A DNA stretch of 15,235 nt from Baffinella frigidus (GCA_026770585.1 MU647408.1:1-15235), one strand, 5' to 3'; shown: positions 7,689-14,159, numbered from the stretch's first letter. Program-made: numbers and translations. Notes: a model not told the origin generated them from the sequence alone.

Positions 7689-7772
7689 TTCAGGATTCAG
7701 GATTCAGGAATCAGGATTCAGGATTCAGAATTCAGGATCCTCAATCCTGAATTCAGGATCCAGGATTCTCGA
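7689..7772 (+). repeat. ATTCAGG heptamer array with an orientation switch
   Basis: About six ATTCAGG units, then an 11-bp perfect hairpin (GAATTCAGGAT, loop CCTCA, ATCCTGAATTC; 7728-7754), after which CAGGATCCAGGATTC resumes. The heptamer length and the drift seen at 6890-6920 tie it to the telomere-like repeats. Confidence 0.8.
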
Positions 7773-7968
7773 TGGCCGATGATGGGGACATTTGCGGCGC
7801 CTGTCTGTGGGACATTGTGTAATGAAGCACATAAACAACGCCATGAAACTGGTGTCTGCATATCCAGGCTTCACGAAAGACTTTCCAGGTTTCGAGATGG
7901 AGTTTGCTCGCCGCAGGATAGAGTTTTGAAGACTCTCAGGATAACGTTTTCAGGCCACAGGACGGAGA

Positions 7969-8272
7969 AAGCACTCAGGATGGTCTCAGGATTCAGATAG
8001 GAGGACCCAGGATTCAGTCAGGAGGAATCAGGATTTAGTCAGGAGGACTCAGGATTCAGTGAGGATGACTCAGGATCGAGTCAAAAGATGACTCAGGATT
8101 CAGGACATGATGACTCAGGATTCAGTCAGGATGACTCAGGATTCAGTCAGGATGACTCAGGATTCGATCAGGAGGACTCAGGATGCAGCCAGGAGGACTC
8201 AAGATTCAACCAGAAAGACTCAGGATTCAGTCAGCAAGACTCAGGATTCAGTCAGGATGACCCAGGATTTAT
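7969..8272 (+). repeat. 21-bp minisatellite, about 14 units
   Basis: The unit is close to GATGACTCAGGATTCAGTCAG. Because 21 is a multiple of three, the array stays open and would encode heptapeptides such as MTQDSVR in one frame. Unit variation is spread over all three codon positions and the array enters palindromic element sequence at its right end. I therefore treat it as a minisatellite, not as a gene. It can also be read as three related heptamers (GACTCAG, GATTCAG, TCAGGAT). Confidence 0.9.
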
Positions 8273-8274
8273 TA

Positions 8275-8301
8275 AGGGCTATAAGCGAGGTGCCCCTGTA
8301 C
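8275..8301 (+). mobile_element. Solo right end of palindromic element family 1
   Basis: GGCTATAAGCGAGGTGCCCCTGTAC matches the family terminus with a few changes. The inner part of the element is missing and the minisatellite takes its place. This marks the breakpoint between the array and the element-rich zone. Confidence 0.65.
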
Positions 8302-8340
8302 CGAGGCAGTGGCTGAGCAGGGCCTAGCTAGAGAGTAACA

Positions 8341-8356
8341 CCTGTACATGTACAGG
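8341..8356. repeat. Perfect 16-bp palindrome at an element boundary
   Basis: CCTGTACATGTACAGG reads the same on both strands. It arises where the right-end motif CCTGTA abuts the left-end motif TACAGG of the next element across CATG. It may mark the junction of two elements, one since lost. Confidence 0.8.
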
Positions 8357-8471
8357 GGTACCTCGCTCATAAGAAACCAACCTCCCCTAGGACCCTACAG
8401 TAGGGCTATGTCTAGGGCCCTATGATGGTCCTAGGGGGTGAGCGGTTTCTTATGAGCGAGGTACCCCTGTA
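8351..8471 (+). mobile_element. Palindromic element family 1, copy E (intact, 121 bp)
   Basis: The left arm starts TACAGGGGTACCTCGCTCAT and the right arm ends ATGAGCGAGGTACCCCTGTA, exact reverse complements over 20 bp. Pairing continues through AAGAAACC/GGTTTCTT and CCTAGG. The centre, CCCTACAGTAGGGCTATGTC, is in the plus orientation. This is among the best-preserved copies and a good reference for the family. Confidence 0.92.
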
Positions 8472-8504
8472 CGTGGATGTGCGAGGTTGATACCAGCACG
8501 GCCG

Positions 8505-8789
8505 CTACTGGGGTGCTGTACCTCGCTCAAATGAAAGCACCCTCTCAACACTGATGAGTTTATTCCCCACAAAGGGGGATCCCCTTTTGGGTGGATCGAC
8601 CCCGAAATAGCCCAATATGTTAAAGTCTACATAAATGACTTATGTTCTCCGTCTGAGGCGGGCTCGTCCCGAGACGGTCCTCACACACCCCGCCTAGGAC
8701 CCCACAGTAGCCCTACATGTATGCCTAGGACCTTATTGCTGTCCAAGGGAGGAGGGTCGCTCTCTTATGAGCGGCGTACCCTTCTATGC
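8505..8789 (+). mobile_element. Two decayed fragments of family 1
   Basis: A left end (TACCTCGCTCAAATGAAAGC) lies at 8515-8534 without a partner. From about 8690 to 8789 there is a diverged right half: CGCCTAGGACCCCACAGTAG, then CCTAGGACC, a G-rich run and CTTATGAGCGGCGTACCCTT. A GGGGATCCCC palindrome lies between them near 8576. Nothing here appears to be a gene. Confidence 0.6.
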
Positions 8790-8817
8790 CCCCCCCCCCC
8801 CAATACGACGTCGAGTG

Positions 8818-8880
8818 TACAGTACAGGGATACATTTGTACCTCGCATAACAACACCCTTGCTCGAGGGTCAGAAGGTCG
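8818..8880 (+). mobile_element. Left-end fragment joined to a second shared segment
   Basis: TACAGGGATAC..GTACCTCGC is followed by AACACCCTTGCTCGAGGGTC. The same join recurs at 12933-12975 (TACAGGGGTACCTCGGCTAC, then AACACTCTTGCTCGAAGGTC). The identical arrangement at two sites indicates that this truncated form is itself a copied unit. Confidence 0.6.
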
Positions 8881-8897
8881 TCGGGTTTTGTATTCAG

Positions 8898-9020
8898 TAC
8901 AGGGGTACCTCGCTCATAAGAAACAGCACCCCCCCTAGGACCACCATAGGAACCTAGGCATGGTCCTACTGTTGGGTCCTAGAGGGTGGGGCGGTTTCTT
9001 ATGAGCGAGGTACCCCTGTA
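8898..9020 (-). mobile_element. Palindromic element family 1, copy I (123 bp)
   Basis: It starts TACAGGGGTACCTCGCTCAT and ends ATGAGCGAGGTACCCCTGTA. The centre reads GGACCACCATAGG ... TACTGTTGGGTCC, the reverse of copies A, C and E, so it lies in the minus orientation. Its right terminus directly abuts the nested inverted repeat that begins at 9021. Confidence 0.9.
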
Positions 9021-9193
9021 CCAGAGGGTTGACTAAATCTCGCGTTGAGGAGCGGGTTCGACCCCTGCGTGTTCTTAATAGAGTACCAGAGGGTTGACTG
9101 CCCCTCCCCGAGATTTAGTCCACCCTCTGGTACTAAAAAATCTCGCCAACGCGAGATTTAGTCAACCCTCTGGTCCTAAAACAAGAACACGCA
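9021..9193. repeat. Nested inverted-repeat cluster
   Basis: A perfect 27-bp inverted repeat has arms 9021-9047 and 9147-9173 (CCAGAGGGTTGACTAAATCT...). Inside it, TACCAGAGGGTTGACT at 9084 pairs, with one mismatch, with AGTCCACCCTCTGGTA ending at 9133. A third pair, TGCGTGTTCTT (9066-9076) and AAGAACACGCA (9183-9193), interlocks with the first. The same word thus occurs four times, twice in each direction, in 150 bp. This could extrude as a cruciform or be a foldback transposon remnant. Confidence 0.85.
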
Positions 9194-9319
9194 TGCCTCA
9201 AACCCGGTGCGGGTTCTTATGTTATGGGTTCGGGCCTACGACCTGCTTGGGGTGAAACATGACCCGCTTCCGAGACAAGGGATGGGACCAAGGACAGCAC
9301 GCCACAGCTCAACAGAATC

Positions 9320-9351
9320 AAGACTGCAGTCTTTGTGCCTGTGACAGGCAC
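9320..9351. repeat. Two adjacent perfect palindromes
   Basis: AAGACTGCAGTCTT (14 bp, 9320-9333) is followed one base later by GTGCCTGTGACAGGCAC (8-bp arms around one base, 9335-9351). On the minus strand both lie immediately after the AATAAA, where cleavage and polyadenylation would occur. Confidence 0.85.
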
Positions 9352-9357
9352 TTTATT
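9352..9357 (-). terminator. Polyadenylation signal AATAAA
   Basis: TTTATT on plus is AATAAA on minus, 320 bp past the stop codon of the gene on the same strand. The following two palindromes lie where the transcript would be cut. A six-base match alone is weak, but the position and strand are right. Confidence 0.45.
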
Positions 9358-9677
9358 TCAACTTACGCACGACGACACAACTCTCAACATACACAACCGG
9401 GCACACAACCGTGCCCTCCCCCCCCCCCCGGTCCGGCACGGCGACCCCCTAGTCTCTACAGTACGCCCCCCCCCCCTGGACGCTGCCTCCCCGCCCTGTC
9501 CTAGAGAATCGGCGCCTCCGGGCGGCTGGAGTCCCAGGCCCTGAGACCCCGGTTGGGAACCACCGAGGCTCGTCACCTGTGCGACCGAGGCTCACAGAGC
9601 CGACCAGGAGGCCCCGCGCTGCCCTGTCCTCCACGGGCATCATCGTTGCAAGGCGCCCGGCGTTGAGAGAAGGTAGG

Positions 9678-10613
9678 TTAGCCGGTTGAGAGCGACCGGC
9701 GGCGGTGCTTATTCCTTGGGGAGATCTCCCGCACGTACACCACCTGAGCGAAGGTCACCCCCTTCGGCTGCTCCAGCGAGTCGAGCGACAGCTGCTTGCG
9801 CAGTGGCGTCCCCCCCCGTGATGGCGACGTGCGCAGTAGCGACCGCGATGGCGACTGCGCGCGCGTCGGCGAGGACCCGCGCGTGGGCGACACGCTGAGC
9901 GCGGATGGAAGCACGCGCCGTGGCGAGGATGGGGGCGACGCGTTTTTCGACGCGTTTCTCGAGGACTCTGGGGAGCGGCGTGGCGAAGGTTGGCACGCGC
10001 GCTGGGGCGACGCGTTTCGCGTGCGCTCGGGGGACCGAGCAAACGCGTCGCGCTCGGGGGACGCATTCCGTGAGCGCTCACGGAACGGCGACCCGTCTTG
10101 TTGCGTTGCCGAGGCTGTCGAGGTTGCAGGGGAACGGAAGGCGCGCGCTGCCATTGATTGCATCGCGTGTTGGAACCCTGTGCCGCGCGGGTTCCCGCCA
10201 GGGCTCGAGGGTTGGGCCGGCTGGGCCAGGCGCGCTGCAGATCCAAACGCTCCCAGGAACGCGCGCGTTGATGACGTCGATGACTTGGGGTCTGCGGTGG
10301 GGGCGCTAGGAACCCCTTGCCTGAGTTGCGGCTCAGAGCGGCGCGGCGGGGGGCTGGTCGGGCGCGGCGGGGGGCTGGTCGCCCGTGAAAAAAATCTCGA
10401 CTTTTGGGGCGAGCCGGGGCGAGCTGGTGATGCGGTCGGAGCAGGAGATGACGCTCCAGAGAACACGTCCTCAGGACACGGCGTCTTGCGCGAGAGGGCT
10501 CTTTTGAAGCTCGAGTTGTCTGAACGCATGATCTGTTCCATCATATCTTGATATGATGAATCCTTGGGTCGTCCTTGCCTCGCGGCCCCGGCCCTCTCTC
10601 CCCCCTGCGTCAT
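9678..10613 (-). CDS. Ser/Pro/Arg-rich disordered protein with a PP1-docking-like motif
   Basis: From the first ATG (MTQGGERAGA) the frame gives 311 aa ending in TAA. It stays open 46 codons further upstream, to a stop at 10752-10754, but without another ATG, so an upstream exon is possible. Residues 24-37 contain a helix-like segment, YQDMMEQIMRSDNS. The rest is low-complexity: proline/serine stretches, repeated RNASPER/RNASPQR units (about 180-225), and SPTR/SPSR repeats (about 240-265). Near the C-terminus KGVTF (284-288) fits the RVxF consensus for protein phosphatase 1 docking. It follows RKQLS, a basophilic-kinase-like site, and the tail ends in RRRSLSTG. A phosphorylated regulatory or scaffold role is inference. 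GC3 is high and the AT-rich flanks differ. The antisense frame is a shadow. Confidence 0.62.
   Translation of the reverse strand: MTQGGERAGAARQGRPKDSSYQDMMEQIMRSDNSSFKRALSRKTPCPEDVFSGASSPAPTASPARPGSPQKSRFFSRATSPPPRPTSPPPRRSEPQLRQGVPSAPTADPKSSTSSTRAFLGAFGSAARLAQPAQPSSPGGNPRGTGFQHAMQSMAARAFRSPATSTASATQQDGSPFRERSRNASPERDAFARSPERTRNASPQRACQPSPRRSPESSRNASKNASPPSSPRRVLPSALSVSPTRGSSPTRAQSPSRSLLRTSPSRGGTPLRKQLSLDSLEQPKGVTFAQVVYVREISPRNKHRRRSLSTG
10541..10556. repeat. 7-bp hairpin near the 5' end of the coding frame
   Basis: TCATATC, TT, GATATGA form a perfect hairpin over the codons for YQDMM. It is unusually AT-rich against the GC-rich coding region, which suggests that the encoded segment is constrained. 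Confidence 0.5.
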
Positions 10614-11334
10614 CTGCAGCGCCTGCCTCTCCAGCTCGCCCCTGCCCCTGCTCGCGCCTGCTTCTCCTGACCTTCCTGGAGCGAGCGACTGCCTCTCCTC
10701 GCCGGCGTGTCTGCCTCTTGGCGCCACTCTTGCCCCGACCGCACCCCCCAATCACGCCCCAATCACGGACGCCTGCCACGTGACATCCTGCCCCCCCGGT
10801 CATGTCCCTTTTCTGAAACAAAAGCTGTCAGTAGGAAGTCATAGAAGCACAGAGCTCCTTCTTCTTCTTCTCTCGATACAGGCACAGAGCTCCACAGAAG
10901 GGTCGCTCGCAACGAGCACAAAACACGTCCCTGGTCACGTCCTGTATCGCGTCGCAACTAGCTACGAGGCTCGTAGTAAATATCGGTAAAATTTACCGAA
11001 AAATTTAAAAGACATCACCTTTTTGTTTTAAAATTTTGATGGACGGTCTTGATTTTGATCATGCCTCCTGTGTTTTTAAGGATAATGGCCTGAAAATGGG
11101 ATACGTAACCGAAAACAGCTAAAAATACCACTGTTTTAAGTATGACTTGGCCCTTAAGGCGGTCAAATTTGACCACCCGGGGCAACGTGAATAACCCTTA
11201 TTTGAGTCTTATTTGACAAGGTTTGAACCACTACAATACTTGTTGCACCTTTTTGTACCAGAACACTTCATCACGGGGGACGGCTGGGCAAAGAGATCTT
11301 AAGTTGCCAAGTACAGAAGCGGCCGCACCAAAGC
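10614..11334. other. Upstream flank of the minus-strand gene, AT-richer DNA
   Basis: There is no convincing gene apart from the possible 5' exon. The GC content drops sharply after about 10980. Two palindromes are present: TCGGTAAAATTTACCGA (10983-10999, odd centre) and GGTCAAATTTGACC (11161-11174, perfect 14 bp). Both lie upstream of the gene and could be binding sites for dimeric regulators, which is inference only. GCTAAAAATACCAC at 11118-11131 is the inverse of the unit at 3232-3271. Confidence 0.5.
10813..10838 (-). promoter_or_regulatory. Possible splice acceptor upstream of the gene
   Basis: On the minus strand, TACTGAC (branch-point-like, 10827-10833) is followed by a T-rich tract and TTTCAG ending at 10813, a textbook acceptor layout. 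The frame that continues from it reaches the gene's frame only after a stop at 10752-10754, so it would need another intron or a 5' UTR exon. No matching donor was identified. Confidence 0.25.
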
Positions 11335-11500
11335 ACCAAAGCCGCGTGGTTTTTCCTTATGGGTACGAAGTTCCTACGAACTTCATAGTGGCAGTTTCTT
11401 GGGCAGGAAAAATCTGGTGCAGAACCCAGACGTTTTCCTAACCTCGCCTCAATTCTTGCACCGTGCATTCTCACTTTCGAATAAAGTCAATAAAGTGGAG
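11335..11500 (+). repeat. Dispersed ~150-bp repeat (AATAAA-ending), copy 1
   Basis: It runs from CGTGGTTTTTCCTTATGGGT through CTCGCCTCAATTCTTGCACC and TCACTTTCGAATAAAGTCAA to a variable end. It shares about 130 bp with an inverted copy at 11793-11945 and a direct copy at 12099-12268. All copies translate in one frame to a peptide like FLGRKNLVQ and SPQFLHRAFSLSNKVNK. That can simply reflect recent duplication. Confidence 0.85.
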
Positions 11501-11792
11501 GCACGCCGTCGGAAGGGCCTTTCAAGGCGAGGCAAGCCACTGGAGGAGGACCTAACGAGCCTCCGGCGGCCCCTGCGGGGGGCTTGCTGCGCGACCCGAA
11601 TCCCGGTCTTAAAAACAGGCGACCGGTCTAACCGACATCTACGACGCTCCAGAACGTCAACTTAAACGGGCAAAAGCGGACACTCTACCGTGACGGACTC
11701 GGTCACTTTTACGTACACCAACAACGTTTTAGCTCTAATCACCCCGGTACTAAAGTACGCTCCTTCCTGCCCGGTTTGGTCGGCCCTTCTGC

Positions 11793-11945
11793 TTATTGAC
11801 ACTTATTGACTTTATTCGAAAGTGAGAATGCACGGTGCAAGAATTGAGGCGAGGTTAGGAAAACGTTTGGGGTCTGCACCAGATTTTTCCTTCCCAAGAA
11901 ACTGCCACTACCCATAAGGAAAAACCACGAAGGAGCTTCCCGCAC
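11793..11945 (-). repeat. Dispersed ~150-bp repeat, copy 2 (inverted)
   Basis: Reverse complement of copy 1, including GAATAAAGTCAATAAGTG and the CCTTATGGGTAGTGGCAGTT segment. It lacks a stretch near TACGAAGTTCCTACGAACTT that is present in copy 1. With copy 1 it forms an inverted pair around a roughly 290-bp spacer (11501-11792), which is GC-rich at its left and shows no gene. Confidence 0.85.
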
Positions 11946-12098
11946 AAGCCCGGCGAACCGGACAGCGTGCTTGAATGGCAAAGTTCATCGGTCACGTCCC
12001 GACTTCCTGGTACAAACTCAACGGCCGTCAGCACTTGCTCACCTTCTGCAGATTCTGGGTCACGTGACCGTCAGTGCGCCTGAGGCCCTTGAAAGGCC

Positions 12099-12268
12099 CA
12101 ATAAGTGTCAATAAGTGCAACATGGGTACGAGCTCGTACGAGCCTCGTAGTGGCATTTTCTTGAGTAGGAAAACTCTGGTGCAGTTACCAGACTTTTTCC
12201 TAATCTCGCCTCAATTCTTGCACCGTGCATTTTCACTTTCGAATAAAGTCAATAAGTGTCAATAATAA
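12099..12268 (+). repeat. Dispersed ~150-bp repeat, copy 3
   Basis: It has the same core as copies 1 and 2 with more substitutions. A CAATAAGTGTCAATAA direct repeat lies at both ends (12099-12114 and 12250-12265), resembling a target-site duplication or a terminal repeat. A perfect TACGAGCTCGTA palindrome lies near 12126-12137. The AATAAA near the right end could act as a polyadenylation signal if the element is transcribed. Confidence 0.8.
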
Positions 12269-12296
12269 GGCGATGCAGATGCAGAGGTCAAAAACG

Positions 12297-12546
12297 AGTT
12301 CCGGTGCCGCCTATGTTGGGAGCTCGAAGAACCTAAAGGACCTAAAACAAGGATCCGATGAGGATGAGCTCGCACGAGTAGAATCCTACCCTTCAGCCAA
12401 GGGGTATTTATAAAAATTCCCCTTGCTTGAGCCGGTTTCTTCCGTGATCCTCTGCACCGGGGGGCCTGAATGTGATCCGAAAGGAAGCATGGCTCGAACC
12501 AGTTCCGGTGTCCGCCTATGTTGGGAGCTCGAAGAACCTCAAGGAC
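12297..12546 (+). repeat. Direct duplication of a 45-bp block
   Basis: AGTTCCGGTGCCGCCTATGT...GAAGAACCTAAAGGAC at 12297-12341 recurs at 12501-12546 with an extra T after CCGGTG and one other change. Flanking GATCCGATGAGG- and GATCCGAAAGG-like words also recur. The one-base indel breaks any shared reading frame. Confidence 0.75.
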
Positions 12547-12686
12547 AGAAGGACCCTAAAGCCCTCTCCACGGATCCCCTCTTCACGAGCCTCTGCACTG
12601 GAGCGCTGAACGCGATCCGAAAGCAAAAATGCTTTTTCTGCAGATCCTATGTACCCTATGTACGGAAGGGCATGTCGTTGGGCTAT

Positions 12687-12800
12687 GTTTTCCTGGGTAA
12701 ATCCTGTGTCTTTTTGGGTCAATCCTGGGTGTTTCTGACTAAGTCCTGAGTCTTTCTGGGTGAATCCAGAATCTTTTTGGGCTAATCCTGAGTCTTCCAG
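12687..12800 (-). repeat. Inverted copy of the 21-bp minisatellite
   Basis: The reverse complement reads as successive units such as ACCCAGAAAGACTCAGGACT and TTAGTCAGAAACACCCAGGA. This is the same 21-bp period and the same words as the array at 7969-8272, in the opposite orientation and more diverged. Confidence 0.7.
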
Positions 12801-12885
12801 GCCTCCAAATTTGGGGGCCTGAGGTCCTAGGCTGGTCCCAGGGCCCTACGGTAGGGCGTATGAGCCTAATGGGCACTTAGGGGAT
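12798..12885 (+). mobile_element. Family 2 element, right-hand fragment, with hairpin junction
   Basis: GAGGTCCTAGGCTGGTCC, CCCTACGGTAGGG, GCGTATGAGCCTA and TGGGCACTTAGGGG match the right part of the element at 5258-5362. The left terminus is missing. In its place, directly before the match, stands a near-palindrome (CAGGCCTCCAAA/TTTGGGGGCCTG, one mismatch, 12798-12821). Confidence 0.7.
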
Positions 12886-12975
12886 AAAAAACTGCCCCCC
12901 CCATAGGACCACCGTAGGGCCCTAGACATAGTCCTACAGGGGTACCTCGGCTACAAGAACACTCTTGCTCGAAGG
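12886..12975 (-). mobile_element. Truncated family 1 core and a left-end fragment
   Basis: A C-run, ATAGGACCACCGTAGGGCCC and TAGACATAGTCCTA make up the centre of a minus-oriented family 1 element that has lost both ends. It is followed directly by TACAGGGGTACCTCGGCTAC and the AACACTCTTGCTCG join also seen at 8818-8880. Confidence 0.6.
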
Positions 12976-13160
12976 TCGGTCGGTCTGTGTTTTCTTAAAA
13001 TAAGAAAACCGAGGCAGAATCCGGTCGGTCCGATTTTCCTATGGTTAAGAAAACGCACGAAAGCGGTCGGTCCGCGTTTTCTAGGAGATTAAGAAAACAC
13101 AGGAAAGCGGTCGGTCCACGTTTTCTTAAAGTTAAGAAAACGCAGGCAGAATCCGGTCGG
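12974..13160 (+). repeat. 42-49-bp minisatellite with a hairpin in each unit
   Basis: Units start with GGTCGGTC at 12974, 13023, 13065, 13109 and 13155 (partial). Each contains an inverted pair TTTTCTTA/TAAGAAAA. The best is CGTTTTCTTAA-AG-TTAAGAAAACG at 13119-13142, with perfect 11-bp arms. A second cluster of the same unit is at 13945-14065. Confidence 0.88.
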
Positions 13161-13163
13161 TGC

Positions 13164-13272
13164 TCGTAAGAAAGCGCCTCCGCGTACTACCCTGCATAGT
13201 AGGCCTCTGCATCGGATCCTTCGGTGGTCCTACATAGGGGGATTGCTCTTTCTTATGAGAGAGAGGTACACA
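13164..13272 (+). mobile_element. Strongly diverged family 1 copy
   Basis: CTCGTAAGAAAGCGCC at the left and TCTTTCTTATGAGAGAGAGG with TACACATGTA at the right frame a centre holding TAGTAGGCC and GGTGGTCCTA. The arms no longer pair well and the left terminus is absent. Confidence 0.5.
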
Positions 13273-13336
13273 TGTACCCCATGTACATGTACTGTTTGAG
13301 CGAAATGCAATGAGGCCTTTTCATCGCGCCTTGTAC

Positions 13337-13362
13337 AGAGAGAGAGAGAGAGAGAGAGAGAG
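13337..13362 (+). repeat. (AG)13 microsatellite
   Basis: A pure AG dinucleotide run directly precedes the 174-bp tandem repeat. Confidence 0.95.
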
Positions 13363-13370
13363 GTGTCTCC

Positions 13371-13810
13371 TGGTGACAACACGTTCTCTGGGTATTTCAA
13401 ACTAGATAACCCCACGATTGTAGGCCAGTTTCAACCGCTTACCCCCCCCAAAAGGTACAAGTGTAGGGTGCAAACACGTGAACCGCTCTGCAGGTGCCCA
13501 CAAATCACTCAAGTGGCCGAGTAAGCCAACCTGTGATGGGCGACTGGTGACAACACGTGCTCTGGATATTTCGAACTAGGTAACCCCACGATTGTAAGCC
13601 AGTTTCAACCGCAATCCTCCCCCAAAAGGTACAAGTGTAGGGTGCACACACATGAACCTCCCTGCAGGTGCCCACACTTCACTAAAATGGCCGAGCAGGT
13701 CAACCTGTGATAACCCCAAGAGTGTAGGCCAGTTTCAACCGCGATCCCCCCCCTAAAAGTACAAGTGTAGGGTGCAAACACGTGAACCGCCCTGCAGGTG
13801 ACCAAAAATC
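13371..13810 (+). repeat. 174-bp tandem repeat, about 2.5 units
   Basis: TGGTGACAACACGT starts units at 13371 and 13545. A third unit, entering at TAACCCCAAG (13711), lacks about 44 bp, so the spacing falls from 174 to 130. Each unit holds GCCAGTTTCAACCGC, a C-run, GGTACAAGTGTAGGGTGCA and GAACC..CCTGCAGGTG. Units differ by scattered substitutions and C-run length. No frame is conserved across units. Confidence 0.9.
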
Positions 13811-13944
13811 ACCAAATTTTGAAAGTTGCACAACTCAGGAACCCGTTTTTCTCAGGAAATGTTGGCATATTTTTCGGCCTAAAAATTCGCCAGCTCCATT
13901 CTTCGGGGGGGTAAGCGATTTGAGGCTCAATTTTTTTCTTTTCT

Positions 13945-14065
13945 TAATTCATTAGAAAACACGAGAATCCGGTCGGTCGGTGTTTTCTTAAAAACAAGAA
14001 AACGCAGGAGAATCCGGTCGGTCCGATTTTCTTAGGTTTAAGAAAACACAGGGGTCGGATTCGGT
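13945..14065 (+). repeat. Second cluster of the GGTCGGTC hairpin minisatellite
   Basis: TTAGAAAACACGAGAATCC precedes units at 13971 and 14016 with the same TTTTCTTA/TAAGAAAA inverted pairs as at 12974-13160. The last unit is degenerate (GGGGTCGGATTCGG) and runs into TTTTCTTGAGAAGCGG. Confidence 0.8.
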
Positions 14066-14075
14066 GCGTTTTCTT

Positions 14076-14159
14076 GAGAAGCGGTTTCTTGTAACCGAGG
14101 TACCCCTGTACTGTAGGCCCCTGGGGGGTGCGGTTTCTTACGAGCGAGGTAACCCTGTA
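14076..14159 (+). mobile_element. Two consecutive right-end fragments of family 1
   Basis: AAGCGGTTTCTTGTAACCGAGG then TACCCCTGTA ends at 14111. Immediately after it, GTAGG, a G-run, TGCGGTTTCTTACGAGCGAG and GTAACCCTGTA end at 14159. Both lack left halves. Tandem right ends suggest repeated insertion into, or recombination between, neighbouring copies. Confidence 0.65.

Larger units (their letters stand above)
9194..9677 (-). other. 3' flank and probable 3' UTR of the minus-strand gene
   Basis: No gene is seen on either strand. The stretch includes C-runs near 9417-9430 and 9465-9476, two palindromes at 9320-9351, and a polyadenylation signal on the minus strand. The part from 9677 down to about 9335 is best read as the 3' untranslated region of the gene ending at 9678. 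Confidence 0.5.

Noticed and set aside
7554-8000. 148-codon frame including RIQDSGIRIQDSE-like repeats
   Set aside because: It starts with GTG, not ATG, and its repeats are only the translation of the ATTCAGG heptamer array.
8088-8327. Heptapeptide-repeat protein (TQDSVRM and SQDDSGF frames)
   Set aside because: Two frames are equally open because the repeat unit is 21 bp; variation is not biased to third positions and the array ends in element sequence.
9051-9077. tRNA T-arm-like GCGGGTTCGACCCCTGC
   Set aside because: The matching acceptor, D and anticodon arms are absent and the segment lies inside the nested inverted repeat, so the match is probably chance.
9796-10551. Long open frame of 251 codons on the plus strand antisense to the disordered-protein gene
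   Set aside because: The minus-strand product has ordered repeats, SP sites, a docking motif and a downstream polyadenylation signal on the same strand; the plus frame is explained by GC-rich antisense openness.
12423-12749. 108-codon plus frame across the 45-bp duplication and minisatellite
   Set aside because: It is built of repeat sequence, and the duplicated block has an indel that breaks frame conservation.
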